Positions 1 to 11,079 of a stretch of DNA of 30,534 nucleotides are shown piece by piece. A program made the translations under genes and the position numbers. Under the pieces are notes generated by a model. The model had not been told where the DNA came from. It did no database searches and saw only the letters and a program-made list of their open reading frames with translations. How positions within the stretch are numbered: position 1 is the stretch's first letter; each line of letters opens with the position of its first letter. This stretch comes from Haplomitrium mnioides (lineage: Eukaryota > Marchantiophyta > Haplomitriopsida > Calobryales), in the NCBI GenBank assembly GCA_049999725.1, contig JBNGIS010016786.1, forward strand, positions 101,966-132,499, read 5' to 3'.

Positions 1-23
1 CATGTTTTTGGCTCATAGTAGCA

Positions 24-305
24 ACTTTTTTTGCTTTTTGTATGTTAGAGATCTATTTTTCACCAAGCCTTTTTGATTTAATGGCGCATTTGATAATTAA
101 TTTCATGGAGGAACTAGATCTATGTGGCATAGTTTTAGCTAGATGGATGTATTCTATAGAGAAGAATTTGAAGGTGTTGAAGGGATATGTACAAAATAAT
201 GCACATCTAGAAGCCTTGATTGCCAAAAGATGTCTATTAGAAGAGTCATTGGGATTCTTTTCAAAATACATGACTGGTAAAAAAGGAGTAAGGGGAATAA
301 TGTAA
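24..305 (+). pseudogene. CACTA (En/Spm) transposase fragment, DUF4218 domain
   Basis: The frame is open from before position 24 through the in-frame ATG at 42 to a stop at 303-305. The translation has the usual DUF4218 layout: an LEIYFSPSLFDLMAHL block, then GIVLARWMYSIEKNLKVLKG, then a basic stretch and IAKRCLLEESLGFFSKYM. DUF4218 sits in the C-terminal part of plant CACTA transposase (TNPD-like) proteins, which bind and cut the element ends. Weak homology appears to continue in another frame to about 425, where MHHYILENEE resembles the conserved Y-L-N block that follows the domain. The catalytic core lies to the left of the window or is lost. No intact gene remains, and no terminal inverted repeat was found nearby. 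Confidence 0.72.
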
Positions 306-2960
306 GAGTATGAGGAGGACCTTGGTGTTTATAGTATGTGTTTGTAGAAAATCAAGGAAGAAAATTATATGGGAGTGGGTTGAAATTACAATTATGCATC
401 ACTATATATTAGAGAATGAAGAGAGAGAGTAGCACCATGATACAAGTATGTGACATTAATGTTTTTGCCATATATTTGAATGCTTGTGGTATAATATATT
501 TGTATTGCTAGTTTTTTGTTTGTTGCTATAGAGAATTTATGATGATGTTGTCAAGGCAACTACCAAAAGAAGAGCTCTACTAGTAGAAGACAACCTATCT
601 TGTTTCATGCTGGTTGTGCATAATTGTTGCCTTTTACCAAATGGTTTCCCTCTGTAGTCAGGTCTTGCAAGTTTGAGGATGAATCCAAGCAAAAATTGTT
701 TCTTGCATATTTTCTACCTTCTAGTTTGAAGGTTGTATGGTACACAACATGCAAGGCATATGAAACCATTGGAGGGTTGTTTTATCATTGCAGACATTTA
801 GTGATTATGACTCACATGGATTTAGCACTTTGACTATAGGATGGTGTCAACTTTCAAAGTAAAAATAGTAGTTAGCACTATATTGGAATCAGTATAGTAT
901 GTCAATGTGTTAATAGACATTGTTATACTCGATTATGAGAGTTTGGAAAACATACTACTACTTTTTAAAGGTAGATGGAAAGATCCATCTTGGTTTCCTA
1001 AGTCTTCAACTAGTATGAGGTATTTAGAGTCTGTCTATTGTAGGTCAATTTCCTGAAGCAATTATGGTTGCATGTACTTGCCTACCAAGACTGTGGATGT
1101 TATTTGCAAGCTGATTGCTTGACTTTTTTCATGTGTAGTTTTCCATATATGAACATAGAAAAAAACATCACGAGGCAAATCCAAGTATCTATAAGGTTAG
1201 AGGTAACCTTGTTACTCAACGTTCCATCACAAATATGCACGCTAGCTCATTATTAGGAACTAGAGAGCATCAACCTAGCAGCTTTGTTGGAATGACATTG
1301 ATTGTATGCAACCTTTTCCATGATTTTTCAATCCCTATTTATTTGGTTATTTCCAAAAAGTGCCAAAACTCAATACAAAGATTGATCTCGACTTGTTAAG
1401 AGGAACTAGCAAAGTTAGCGGTTTTTTGTGGAGCTTGTCATTGCTACATATGAAAAGACTATATAGTTTAAAATCTTGTGTCTGACACCACATTGTGAAG
1501 GTTGCATTGTACATGTTGTGCAATTGCGATGTGTATATGTTTTCCGTACTATGTTGTTGTAGGTTCCATTTTTTGTGGTTAGTTTTACCGTCCACATCTT
1601 CACAACTATATTTTACAATGAATTTAGTGGTTTTTTTGCATACAAATAGTCATATGTGAAGTACTTCATGTGTTATGTTCAAGATACACAAAGCCCCAAT
1701 CACAAACCTTTCAATAGACCCATCTGACAGTTGTTCTCTTGGATCTTTGCTTCACAACATCAAACTAAAATGAAATGAATGACGTCTCAATATGATACTT
1801 GAGAGTTCACAGATTTTGAGACTAGTTTGAATTCTTGGTAGAGTGCCAAGCATTATTTCAGTCCTAGGTTTTTTGTTTCTTTTAGAAGGTGGTAAAAACT
1901 CAATACAAAAATTGGCCTGGACTTGCTATTGGCAACTTATGAGACCTACATGTCTAAATGGTTTGAACCTTTGTCTAAAGCATCTCATGTTGCACTTTTT
2001 TCTGATTTTGATGTGTAGAGATTAGTTTTTAGGCACACTTTCTTCATCTAGATGCTAGATTTGAAAAGTTTGAAATTTTTCCTTTTGGATCTTTCATCAT
2101 TAGTTACTATATTCATTGTGCAGTTAATGGATAGGACAAACCAATTGTTGATGCTATGAAGCCTCATATGGTAGTGCTAGCCTAAAGATGCCATAGTAGT
2201 ACACTTAATTGCAATTAGAAGTAGAAAGAGATCTCTAGCTTTCTTGAATGACTCTCAAGATGAACACATGGTCTAAATTAGAAGTAATAACTCATATTTT
2301 CTAATTTTTTATGTTTTCATATATTTGCATCAATTTTGGTTAAATAACTCTAATATGAATTGAATGTGATAGTTTATTGGGAGAGCCTGTTGTGTTGCTA
2401 GAAAAAGTGAGTGTCATAGCAAAAAGCACAAAGCCAATTGATGTAAGTGAATCTCCACCACTTGTGTTGTTGTCAATGAAGAAATGAAAGATACCAAAGG
2501 CAGCCACTCCATGGTAGTTTGATGGGTAGGCAACTTTAGCTACAAATTCACTGATGTTATGCCTCATTGGAGAATTTGTTGTCTAGCAATATAGCTGAAA
2601 TATTATTCTTGTTTGCCTTGATAATTGTTTTCTTCTTCTTGATTTTAATTTGCAAAAGGTGATGCAATGATCCACCAAAACATGGTGGATCTTTCTACTA
2701 TAGAAATAGGGGTTGTAAGAGCCTTGTTAGAGATTGACATACACTCTTGTGTTCCAAATGTTTGTCCAATTGTGCTAGTATACATAGAGAACGTATTTAC
2801 ACAAGGAGTAGTATTGCAAGTTGCAAGTTATGAGCATAAACTTTTGGCACATGCAAAAAGGTTGAATGTACTGTGAAACTCTAGGTTCCTTAAGATGACT
2901 AGTTGATTTTGATAACTTTGCAAGAAAACTAATTGATTTTTCAAATTCTATGTTCCGCAA
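306..2960. other. Unassigned AT-rich sequence, probably decayed CACTA or other repeat
   Basis: Only short open frames occur, with no family motif I can name. After the transposase remnant ends the sequence is AT-rich and CpG-poor, with stops in all frames. One weak internal duplication is visible: a block of about 42 bases at 1366-1407 resembles 1894-1935, both starting AAAACTCAATACAAA. I see no promoter or RNA gene. It could be further decayed CACTA sequence, but nothing proves this. Confidence 0.4.
2669..2691. repeat. Short perfect hairpin (8-bp arms)
   Basis: GATCCACC at 2669-2676 and GGTGGATC at 2684-2691 are exact reverse complements around a 7-base loop. No T-tract or other feature gives it a function. 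Confidence 0.55.
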
Positions 2961-3000
2961 GAAGATTTTTAGACAAAAGCCAAATCCTTGAGATTATGGT

Positions 3001-3720
3001 ATGGGCAAGGAGGTGTCTTTGGCACCATGGAATCATCTTTTCATAGTTGTTACTTTACTATAAACTGGTGAATCTTATGGGTAGATGCATTTCAGAGTGT
3101 TTCCTATTCATTCCATTTTAACTCAATTCAATTCAATTCTTATTTTTTCTTTCAATTGCTACCTCTCATTCCATGTTGCAAACACTATTTTTTCCAATTG
3201 TTTAATTTTGCTTTATATTTTTATACTAGGTTTTGAGGGCACTAGTAGCCAACATTGTGCTTAAGTTTTCCCACTACTTTTAAAAAAAGTCAAAAACTTA
3301 GGTCACTAGTTTTTTAACTAGCAAAATATAGACATACTTTTCTGCTTTTTACATCGGCAAAGCTTTTCTATCTCTATGGCTTCTCTCCTTCTACTACAAA
3401 GCATGATAAATTTTTTGTAGATGAGTGCTATTACATGAACATGAAAAAGAAGCCATGAGAAATTGTGGTTGGTTAGCTTGTGCCCTTCATCTGTAGAGCA
3501 TGATAAGAAATGTGTAGGTGAAGTTCTATGTTTTGTTCAAAGTGCACCAAGGAGGATGGGTTCATATGGATTTTGTGGAGTGTTTTCCAAAACATTATGG
3601 TAGTTGCAAGAGATCTATTGGGCACTCATGTTCTGTTATAAATCCACATATCGCTCTATAAAAAGCACCTATAGCATGTGGGTGTGACAAATACGTGCAA
3701 AAAGAGGCTTGCAACAATGG
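3001..3720 (+). repeat. Diverged interspersed repeat, copy 1
   Basis: Three blocks match copy 2 at 7318-8028 in the same order: 3003-3112 with 7319-7426 (both have a GTGTCTTTG/GATGTCTTTG start and a TTATGGGTAGATG/TTATTGGTAGATG core), 3128-3300 with 7797-7970 (shared CTACCTCTCATTCC and CTTAAGTTTTCCCAC), and about 3675-3720 with 7983-8028 (shared GGGTGTGA-AA-TAC). Copy 1 carries about 375 extra bases at 3301-3674. The blocks are clearly similar but carry many differences. The pair could be LTRs of an old element, or two copies of a dispersed repeat. Confidence 0.6.
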
Positions 3721-4440
3721 AAGGGTTTTTGGGTTGGGAGGTGACAAGGATATTCCTTTTACAAAATGTAAGTCATTCAAGAAATGTTGGTGGCAACTTG
3801 AAAACCAAGAAATAAATGAACTAGTAGTAGGATCAAACGCTACAATAGGGGGACATCAAATACTTGGTTTCTTGCATGGTCCACCAAAGCAAGCCATTGG
3901 AAAGAGGCACAAACATAGAGTTTTCATATTGTATTTTATTGGCTTGCAACATTGCAGCAATCACAAATTATTCACAAATATACAAAATATAGATTTTGTT
4001 CATTGTTGGCTATTTATTTGCAACTTTAGTAGAGTATAGAATTGAGTGACTTTGGTCAATCTTGGAGGAATTTGGGGATTGCTGCACTTTTTTGCCACTA
4101 CATGGGCAAAACATCGAGCATGATAGTTGGTCTTAGTAGATAGTTAAAGTTGCATGTGCCTTTTGGAATTGGTTTGGTGCCCTTATACTATATCATTGTT
4201 TCACATAGGGATTGCACTAGTGTCTACCAATGGTTGTCACTACAAAGCTACTCACTATTTTTATTGTCATGATTTGGCAACACAAAATTTGGCTCATTGT
4301 ACTCTTTTGAGGCTTGTTGACATTAGTATAGTTTTTCTATCTTTGTGGCTTGACCATAAGAATCTATGTTAAGTTTCTTTTCATTCTGTGTTATTTTCTT
4401 TTAGGTTTAAATTTTGAGTTCTCTAAATGAGTTTAGTTCA
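3721..4440. other. Unassigned sequence right of repeat copy 1
   Basis: An open frame of 114 codons (3695-4039, +) overlaps the repeat but resembles no family I know and lacks domain structure, so I do not call it a gene. The rest is AT-rich without motifs. Confidence 0.35.
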
Positions 4441-6950
4441 TGCTCCAGATAATCCAACAACTTGGTAATCTAAAAGCTATTGAGGGGCTAAAGTAATCTA
4501 GTGAATCCCTAAACACTCAATTTGACCCTCTTTCTGGGTTCTTTTGCTCGAGGAGGCAGAGAAAGTATGCAAAGAAGAATCACATCTACTCCCAAATCAA
4601 TACCTTTGTCAAACCAGCCCCCTCTCTTTCAAAATCAGATTTTTTTATTCTCAATTTTGGATTCTAGAACTCTTCTCTACATAAAATCAGAGACATCACA
4701 CATTTTTCGAAACAATCGTCAGACCAACAGTAAATTTCTGAAAGAGAGAGAAGAAACGCTTCCGATGCCGTTTTCAACCTTGAAGCTTGATCGCCTCATT
4801 GACCTTCGTCTCATCCACCAAGTTGACTATCCTGCTACTCAACAATGTAGTTGACGTCACTAACAACTCCCCGCCAATCATTGATTAGAACAGATTCTGA
4901 CGTTCCGCCGTTTGACATCGTTTTCCACCCAAAAGGTTGACTGTCGCTCCTATGGAATTAATCATACCACACTCATCTTTTGGATTCCTTCTGATGTAAA
5001 TTTTTGGACTACAACTCTTCTCTTTTGTGCTAACTTCTACAACTTACCAGAGCTCGATACGCGTTTGATAAATAATTTCATAAACTCATTCATGCTTCTT
5101 TGGAACTTTCTAATCCTCACATCACTTTCGATCTCTCTTTTCCTCTTGAAAATCTTCCTCTGAGCTGAATCAAATTATTACAATTTTAGTGGCTTACGTA
5201 GACCAGCTTGAATATTAGAAGAATGAAAACAAAGTTTGATAGGACTTGGAACATGAGAAAGCCACCCAACTTCCATGCCTCATAAGGGATGACCAATCAA
5301 ACATCTTATCCCTCTTCTAAATCTTCAAGATCTATATATGCTCTATGGATGTTCTTTCTGATACTTCTCAAGACTTGTTTTTTTTTTTTTTTTTCTTCTC
5401 TTTTTTGTTGACAACAAGGTTCCAACTCTTAAAATCTCATGTAAATTTGATATGACCTTCTCTTCTTTTTCAACACGCATTGGAACCTGGATGATATGAC
5501 AAAGGCTTTTACAATGTTTCCTTCTTTAGCCTTCTAACTTTAGACTCCTCCAATCTTTCTATGTTTGAACGTTTGTTTCTAATTCAAATAAAAGTGACAT
5601 TTTTAGACCTCATGAGTTTCTCAAGGAAATTGCATGTCCTCACAAAATTCAGGCTTAGAGTAACTTTCTTTCCTACTCTCGAAAATCTTTTCTTTCTTGT
5701 TCCTCTCTTTCTTGCTATGATTTACAATTTCACAATAAAGACAACACCTTGAGCTATTGCCTAGACTAGATATGATGACCTTCAGCCCATCGATCAAAGC
5801 CCAACCTTGCTTATCTGTCAATCTGCAAAATTAGTTTTCCTCACACATTGCCTAGCCCTTACGCATATTTAACTTACTTTCACAAATTGATCAGGTTAGT
5901 CCTACCATCAAATCAAGCTCAACTCTACCTTGATCAACTCCCTTTCAGGGTCTTGCCTCTCTATTACACAAGTTCCAAAGACAAACAGGCAACAACAAGA
6001 CAACCCATTACAAACTTTTGTAGTACAAAGATGAGGTGACCCTTTCATTGATTTTCAGCATTCAATTTATACATTTTAGAGTTTGAATCTTTTCTAAATG
6101 TTGCACCATTCAGCAGATTGACATAATGCTTCTTGTATCAGAAGGAACATTCGAATCCTCAAATCAGATCTCCCGACAAAGTCTTCATCATGAAAAGTTT
6201 TGCATCAATCTTGCGATGATGTTTGCATCCTTAGTTCTCATTTAAATGTTGCATATAATAATTGTTTGGAGAACCCTTAAAAAGAATTTTCTAACAAGCC
6301 TAAGAATTTCTCATTTGGACTAGAATTGCCCCTTCAAATGTGCACATTAGTATCTATCTAAAAATAGTCACTTTTTTCTTATCCAATAAGTTGTTCGAAG
6401 TTTCCGCCAAATCTGATTCCAAAGTTCCCGTTTTGAGTCCATATCTTTAAATTTGTCTGCTTCTGATTTTGACTCCAATCTTTGGTTTCTTTCAAATCCA
6501 AACTTTCTTTTGTGATGCATTTTTTTTTTCTGAATCCAAACTTCATATGTACATAACTCCAGTCATCTTGCAGCTACAATTGTTTTCTTATTTCTCAACC
6601 AATATAGCTGTATGATGGGTTGTTCGAAAGCTCTTTAGAAAAGCTTCCCATCAAATTAAAGAAATCTTCATTCGGAGCAGGTTTTCTCATCATATACAGC
6701 CTGAATATCTAGCTTGAAACTATCATCTCTACATAAATATGAATATGAAACTCTTAGCAACATCTTCTCAAGTCTTCAAAGCAGCTTTGCACTTTTTCTT
6801 TGCCTTAAATGAACACTTTCTCACTAATTTGCTTCTTCATAAAACATAAACTTTCAAGAGCTCAAGGAAATAAGTAGTTAAGAGCCCAAATTGTGATTCT
6901 TTCACTCTTTTGCTCTCTCATAGGAGTCGAATCCCCAAGACTATGTGGAT
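4441..6950. other. Unassigned block with higher CpG, LTR-like in character
   Basis: This stretch differs from its surroundings. It is pyrimidine-rich on the + strand (purine-rich on -), and 4690-5070 has noticeably more CpG than the flanks. Open frames of 110 codons (4522-4854) and 83 codons (4912-5163) show no recognisable domain. A run of 17 T lies at about 5378-5394. The block lies between the two copies of the 3.0/7.3-kb repeat, so it may be the body of that element or a later insertion. No LTR ends, primer-binding site or coding motif could be identified. Confidence 0.35.
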
Positions 6951-7317
6951 GATGTATGATTTGCTCATGCAAAAAAGTGAGCAAAAAATGATATAGTGAA
7001 TTTTAGAAAATAATCTTGTAGACTATGATGTATGCTAATTTACAACAAGATTTCCATGCTTTTAATAGAGATGCAATAAATTCTGGTTATGGATCTAACT
7101 TAAGAGTCACAATTCGACCAAGGTCAAGTAGTTCTATGGCTTTTTTTTTTTGCCCAAACCCATCTTCTTTTCCTAGGAAAACATCAAGGAATTTTGCTTC
7201 TAGAAAATAAACTTAGGTGGAACTTTGTCATTCTCTCTTAACACATGTGTGTGTTGAACAAGTAGCGATCCAACAAAACTTTTGGATTGTTTTTCAACTA
7301 TTGATTTTGTGATTGAT

Positions 7318-8028
7318 AGGAGCAAGGTGATGTCTTTGACGCCATAGAATTATATTTTTAGAGTTTTAACCTTACTATGAACTCGGGAGTCTTATTGGTA
7401 GATGTGTTTTAGAGTGTATTATATTCATGTGAGCTTCAATTGTTATTCAACCTCAAAGCCACGTGACTTAGTTTGTATGAGATCAATTTTATACTCTAAT
7501 TTAGCTTTTTGTCAATGGAAGCTAATGGTGGATTATAGTTTGTAGTACATGCAAGCTCTAAGAGCATACTAGCTAGGTGTATTTAAAAATGTGGATCAAA
7601 ATACTCTTCTTAGAGGTGTTTCCTTAACTCTTACTAGTGCCTTCATTTGAAGGTTTTTTTATTAAAGTTTTGACATTTGATTCTAATTTTGTACTAAACT
7701 AACATCTCCTCCCTTTTCTTTCTCCTCTCATTCTTACAAAAATACGGGTTGCATTGAGTCCCTATTGCCTTATATCAATTTGAGACTTTAAGAATTTAAT
7801 TCAATTTTTAGTTTCTCTTTCAGTTTCTACCTCTCATTCCTTGTTGCGATCACTTTTTTTTTTAAGTTATCTATTAATTATTAATTATTTTAAGACTAGG
7901 TTTGGAAGGCATTGGTAGCCAATGTTACGCTTAAGTTTTCCCACCAGTTCCAAAAGGGAACATAAACTTATTGCACCTTGGGGCATATGGGTGTGATAAG
8001 TACATCCAAAGACTAGTCTTATATAAAA
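7318..8028 (+). repeat. Diverged interspersed repeat, copy 2
   Basis: Matches copy 1 (3001-3720) in three ordered blocks. Here the extra sequence, about 370 bases at 7427-7796, falls at a different point than in copy 1, so each copy has its own insertion or deletion. A shared block runs from CTACCTCTCATTCC through GTAGCCAA to CTTAAGTTTTCCCAC. Confidence 0.6.
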
Positions 8029-8213
8029 TAAAAATTTTGTTGGTCATTGGCTACTAGAGAACGTCATTTAGAATGGTATCCAAAATGACCAAAATCCAAT
8101 ACTAACTCTGGCGTTATATGTTAGTTGGTGACTGGTTAAAACTATTGTTGGCAATTGTAAACGATGAAGTTACATCACCACTAATAGTGTGTTTTTTTGT
8201 CATTTAGGATGTG

Positions 8214-8259
8214 TGGTCATTTTGGACATTGCATCATGTCCATTTGTCCAAAATGACCA
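8214..8259. repeat. 15-bp perfect inverted repeat
   Basis: TGGTCATTTTGGACA at 8214-8228 is the exact reverse complement of 8245-8259, with a 16-base spacer. The word TCCAAAATGACCA also occurs at 8079-8091, and GTCCAAAAT again near 8268, so it is a small family of a motif reading on both strands. It may be a hairpin or a decayed miniature transposon end. Confidence 0.6.
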
Positions 8260-8394
8260 TTGACATTGTCCAAAATAGGGATGCAAACATCCTATTTGCG
8301 TCTGATAATATATAAATTTTACATCATGTTGTGGGTAAAGTGACGCATTTTGAGGACATTATGCCTATTATATAGGACATTTTTTAGTGACACT

Positions 8395-9590
8395 AGCACC
8401 TTCAAAACATCAATGGCAAAGATGCCACACCAGTAAGCTCCAGTGATGCCCATAGGTATCACCAACTAGGTTGTCACCAAATAGATCTAACAACCCAACT
8501 TCTAGCCACTCAAGCACTAAGAAATAGCAACTAAGTTATTGGTCTTTTCAACGCTAGCATAGAATATAACTTCTCCACCAAATACCAACAAAAACACAAT
8601 GTTGTCATAACACCAACACACTACTTAGATTTCTGGTTTTTATCTAAGACTAGAACTCCAGCTCATCCACCCACTAGAACAAGGGTGACTTCCACATCAA
8701 CACTTGGAAGATATTACCACCAATCAAAAACCATATGGCTGGTCTTTGTCACTAGACCATAATCAATGTATGCATAATACATGAACAACAATAACAACAT
8801 AAGAAAGAGGTAGACAAATCAGAATATCTTCATAGTCACCATCAATATCACCAATGTCATGTTGGTTTATCCCTAGCCTAAACCAACACCCAAGGGCTGA
8901 AACTCCAAAACCAAAACACCAAATTATATAAAACTTTCTGCACCAAGCTAACCACTACAAAAGTGGGAAAACAACCCACAATTCAAGACACAACTTGAAG
9001 AAATGTAGCCTAAAATTAGTTGGTTGCAAGACCTTGCTCTTCTCTTTAGCATCTAGATTGTCATTTAGCAAAATTTGTGTGCAAGTACTCCAACACTTTT
9101 TTATCACAGTTGGTCCACACACATATAACAACAATGTAGCAACCGAAAACAAAAAAAAACCTTTCCGCAATTATCAACTAGATATCTATCATAGAAGTTA
9201 GCACCTCTTTGGATGAAGGAAGTGCCACCAAGCATATGTGAACACGCTCAATGTATAACCAAATTTCTTTAAAGCATTTCAAATACCACCAGATTTTTCC
9301 CAAGTGATCAAGAGCTCCAAGTGACTCAAGACTCTAGATCTAATTATCATTATGAGGACCAGAGTTTTGGTTTTTTTCACCAGCATGCTACCCAACTAGA
9401 TTGTACCAAAAAGCTCTCACCAACAACACTAGAAAAATGGAAAGTCCATAAGTGAGGTCACCCTTAATACTGAAATGAGTTGTTGGTCTGCTCACTAACA
9501 AAATATGGGGACTAGAATTCCCTCCAGCAAATGAGAAATGAAATGAAAAGTGTAACCGATGTAGAGTGTTGGAAATTTAGAAGACTAGAA
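8395..9590. other. ACC/CCA-rich non-coding stretch
   Basis: The + strand is rich in CACCAA, CCACCA and CAACA words and poor in G, with no long open frame carrying a recognisable domain. It lies downstream (on the minus strand) of element D and may be its 3' or LTR region, but no LTR boundary was found. Confidence 0.35.
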
Positions 9591-9593
9591 ACT

Positions 9594-9713
9594 CCACCAT
9601 CAACTTACTATAATGCCAAATGTCACCAAGAATCCACCATCAACTTACTATAATGCCAAATGTCACCAAGAATCCACCATCAACTTACTATAATGCCAAA
9701 TGTCACCAAGAAT
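9594..9713 (+). repeat. 40-bp minisatellite, three identical units
   Basis: Three perfect 40-base units lie head to tail at 9594-9633, 9634-9673 and 9674-9713, each starting CCACCATCAACTTACTATAA; a fourth begins (CCACC) and then diverges. Perfect identity in otherwise decayed DNA points to a recent duplication by slippage or unequal exchange, or an assembly effect. Confidence 0.95.
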
Positions 9714-9818
9714 CCACCTATCAGCAAGAACACCAATGTGAGAGTGTTCTTCATTGAATCCAAATCCCCAACATTTTTGTCATATGAGAATTTGGTTGAT
9801 GTGTCCCCCTTGTCATAT

Positions 9819-10100
9819 TTATTTTAATCTATAGCTCTTATATTTCCATAAGGGACAGCTTATTTTCTTGCTCTCTAAGTGTTGGTTTGCTTTGGCTATC
9901 ACTACCATAAACTCACTAATCTCAACTTGAGAAGCCTCTTTGTGCTCCAAATGTTTTACTCTTTTAGTCAACTTTGCATGATCCATCTCTAAAATCTGAT
10001 GTGCTTTGGGAAGCCTTGCCATAAACTCAATAGTGCTTGTGCATTGCTCTTAATAGTGGCCTTGATTGTTCTAAAAGGTTGCATGCTCACTATTGGCAAG
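9819..10100 (-). pseudogene. Element D, segment after the methyltransferase-like region
   Basis: A 67-codon open frame at 9819-10022 (-) gives a hydrophilic, helix-prone protein with a heptad-like start (HQILEMDHAKLTKRVKHLEH). It follows the methyltransferase-like segment, in the position where a linker to reverse transcriptase would be expected. No RT motif follows, so the rest of the polyprotein appears deleted. A purine run on the minus strand at about 9806-9815 (ACAAGGGGGA) would fit a polypurine tract near a 3' LTR, but no LTR could be paired with it. Confidence 0.35.
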
Positions 10101-10109
10101 GTAGTCGTT

Positions 10110-10440
10110 GCAAAGGGTTGCATTCTCAACTGCTGAACTTCTCCAAACTTGACAATCCAATTTAGATTAGTAGCTTACCCAAAAAAATGACAACGCGTAC
10201 TAACTACAAATACAACAACAATAGTGTCAATAGGAAAGTTCATTAGCCTCTCTTGCTCATGGGCATTAGGCTACTCTACTAGCTGCAGGGTTGCACCCCA
10301 TATAAGACCATGTCCATATACAACCAAGTCATCCAAAGTAGTAGTGCCAAGGCATCTTGCCGAGCTTCAACCAGAATGGATGTTGGTTGTTGCCATGACT
10401 CTCATCACTCCAACCAATGTTGATCAAATCATAAAGAAGT
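10110..10440 (-). pseudogene. Element D, C-terminal C5-cytosine methyltransferase-like segment
   Basis: In the minus frame at about 10,340-10,140 the translation reads GHGLIW, then after a stop PNAHEQERLMNFP, then a gap and ATNLNWIV. This resembles the last part of a C5 DNA methyltransferase: the R/E-x-x-E-x-x-R-x-M-x-FP block (motif IX region) followed by the motif X region, which in retrotransposon-borne copies I recall as a G-x-A-x-D-x-N-C-L-x-W-I-V type end. Such domains, where known in retrotransposons, sit between protease and reverse transcriptase, as here. The catalytic half (motif I and the Pro-Cys motif IV) is not seen; only about 200 bases separate this from the protease end, so the core looks deleted. 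The copy has stops and cannot be active. The call rests on pattern memory and needs a profile search. Confidence 0.45.
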
Positions 10441-10639
10441 GATTCTTGCACCTCATACTCCATAGATTACTTCCCAATAGAATGAATGTTTGCTACATGT
10501 GCATTTCCTTCTAGAAATTTGGAAAAGTCTATAATTACACTACTAAATGCTTTCAAAGCAAACGGTTGTGATTTTTTCTTTTAGACATCCAATTGGTCTA
10601 CTAAATCTGACATCCAACTTGCTCATACGTGCCTCTTTA

Positions 10640-11060
10640 TATTTTCATATAGATTGATAAGTCTTGCTTCATCTAGAAAATCAGTAGTGAATCCCATAAG
10701 ATAAAGCATTGTACAACCTACCAACACATCATAGGACTCAGCCTTAGTTAAGATAGCATGAGCTCTTATCCAAGAGCTATTCGTGGGATGATCATCTTGG
10801 ACTTCAAGCTCAATCTCCCTTTGTGTGATATGTTCTAGAGGGGAAGGTACTCCTAATAAAGTCTTAATTGGAAAAAGGGAACACCTATATGTTTTATGGA
10901 AACAATTCTAATCTCTATAATGTTGATTTTCCCATCATAAAAAACTGAACACTTGTATCCAAAAACACCCTCTTTGGTTGATGCACAACACTTGAAGGTC
11001 CAATCAATTAAAAGATACCACTTTGGTTATCTAAGTACACCACATTAGTTCTAAATTGTG
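10640..11060 (-). pseudogene. Element D, retroviral-type aspartic protease remnant
   Basis: The minus translation has TNVVYLDNQSGIF, then a stop, then HQPKRVFLDTSVQFFMMGK (about 10,930-10,980), which fits a retropepsin active-site block where L-D-T/S-G-A is expected; here the Gly after the Asp-Thr is replaced by Ser, so the site is decayed. About 200 bases on, SYDVLVGCTMLYLMGFTTDF (about 10,680-10,740) fits the conserved D-V-L-V-G strand near the protease C-terminus. The enzyme would cut the gag-pol polyprotein. It follows gag in the expected order and has several stops. Confidence 0.6.
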
Positions 11061-11079
11061 TTCACTCAAATGAGAGCTA

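Noticed and set aside
3695-4039. 114-codon plus-strand frame as a host gene
   Set aside because: No recognisable domain, it overlaps the interspersed repeat, and the surrounding composition is non-coding.
4522-5163. Two plus-strand frames (110 and 83 codons) as exons of a host gene
   Set aside because: No domain, no convincing splice structure, and the purine/pyrimidine bias suggests repeat or LTR sequence.
9806-9815. Polypurine tract and LTR start for element D
   Set aside because: The purine run is suggestive, but no LTR body, partner LTR or target duplication could be matched.
10110-10440. Methyltransferase-like segment as a free-standing host gene
   Set aside because: It lies in line with gag and protease on the same strand and shows the same decay, so it is part of the element.
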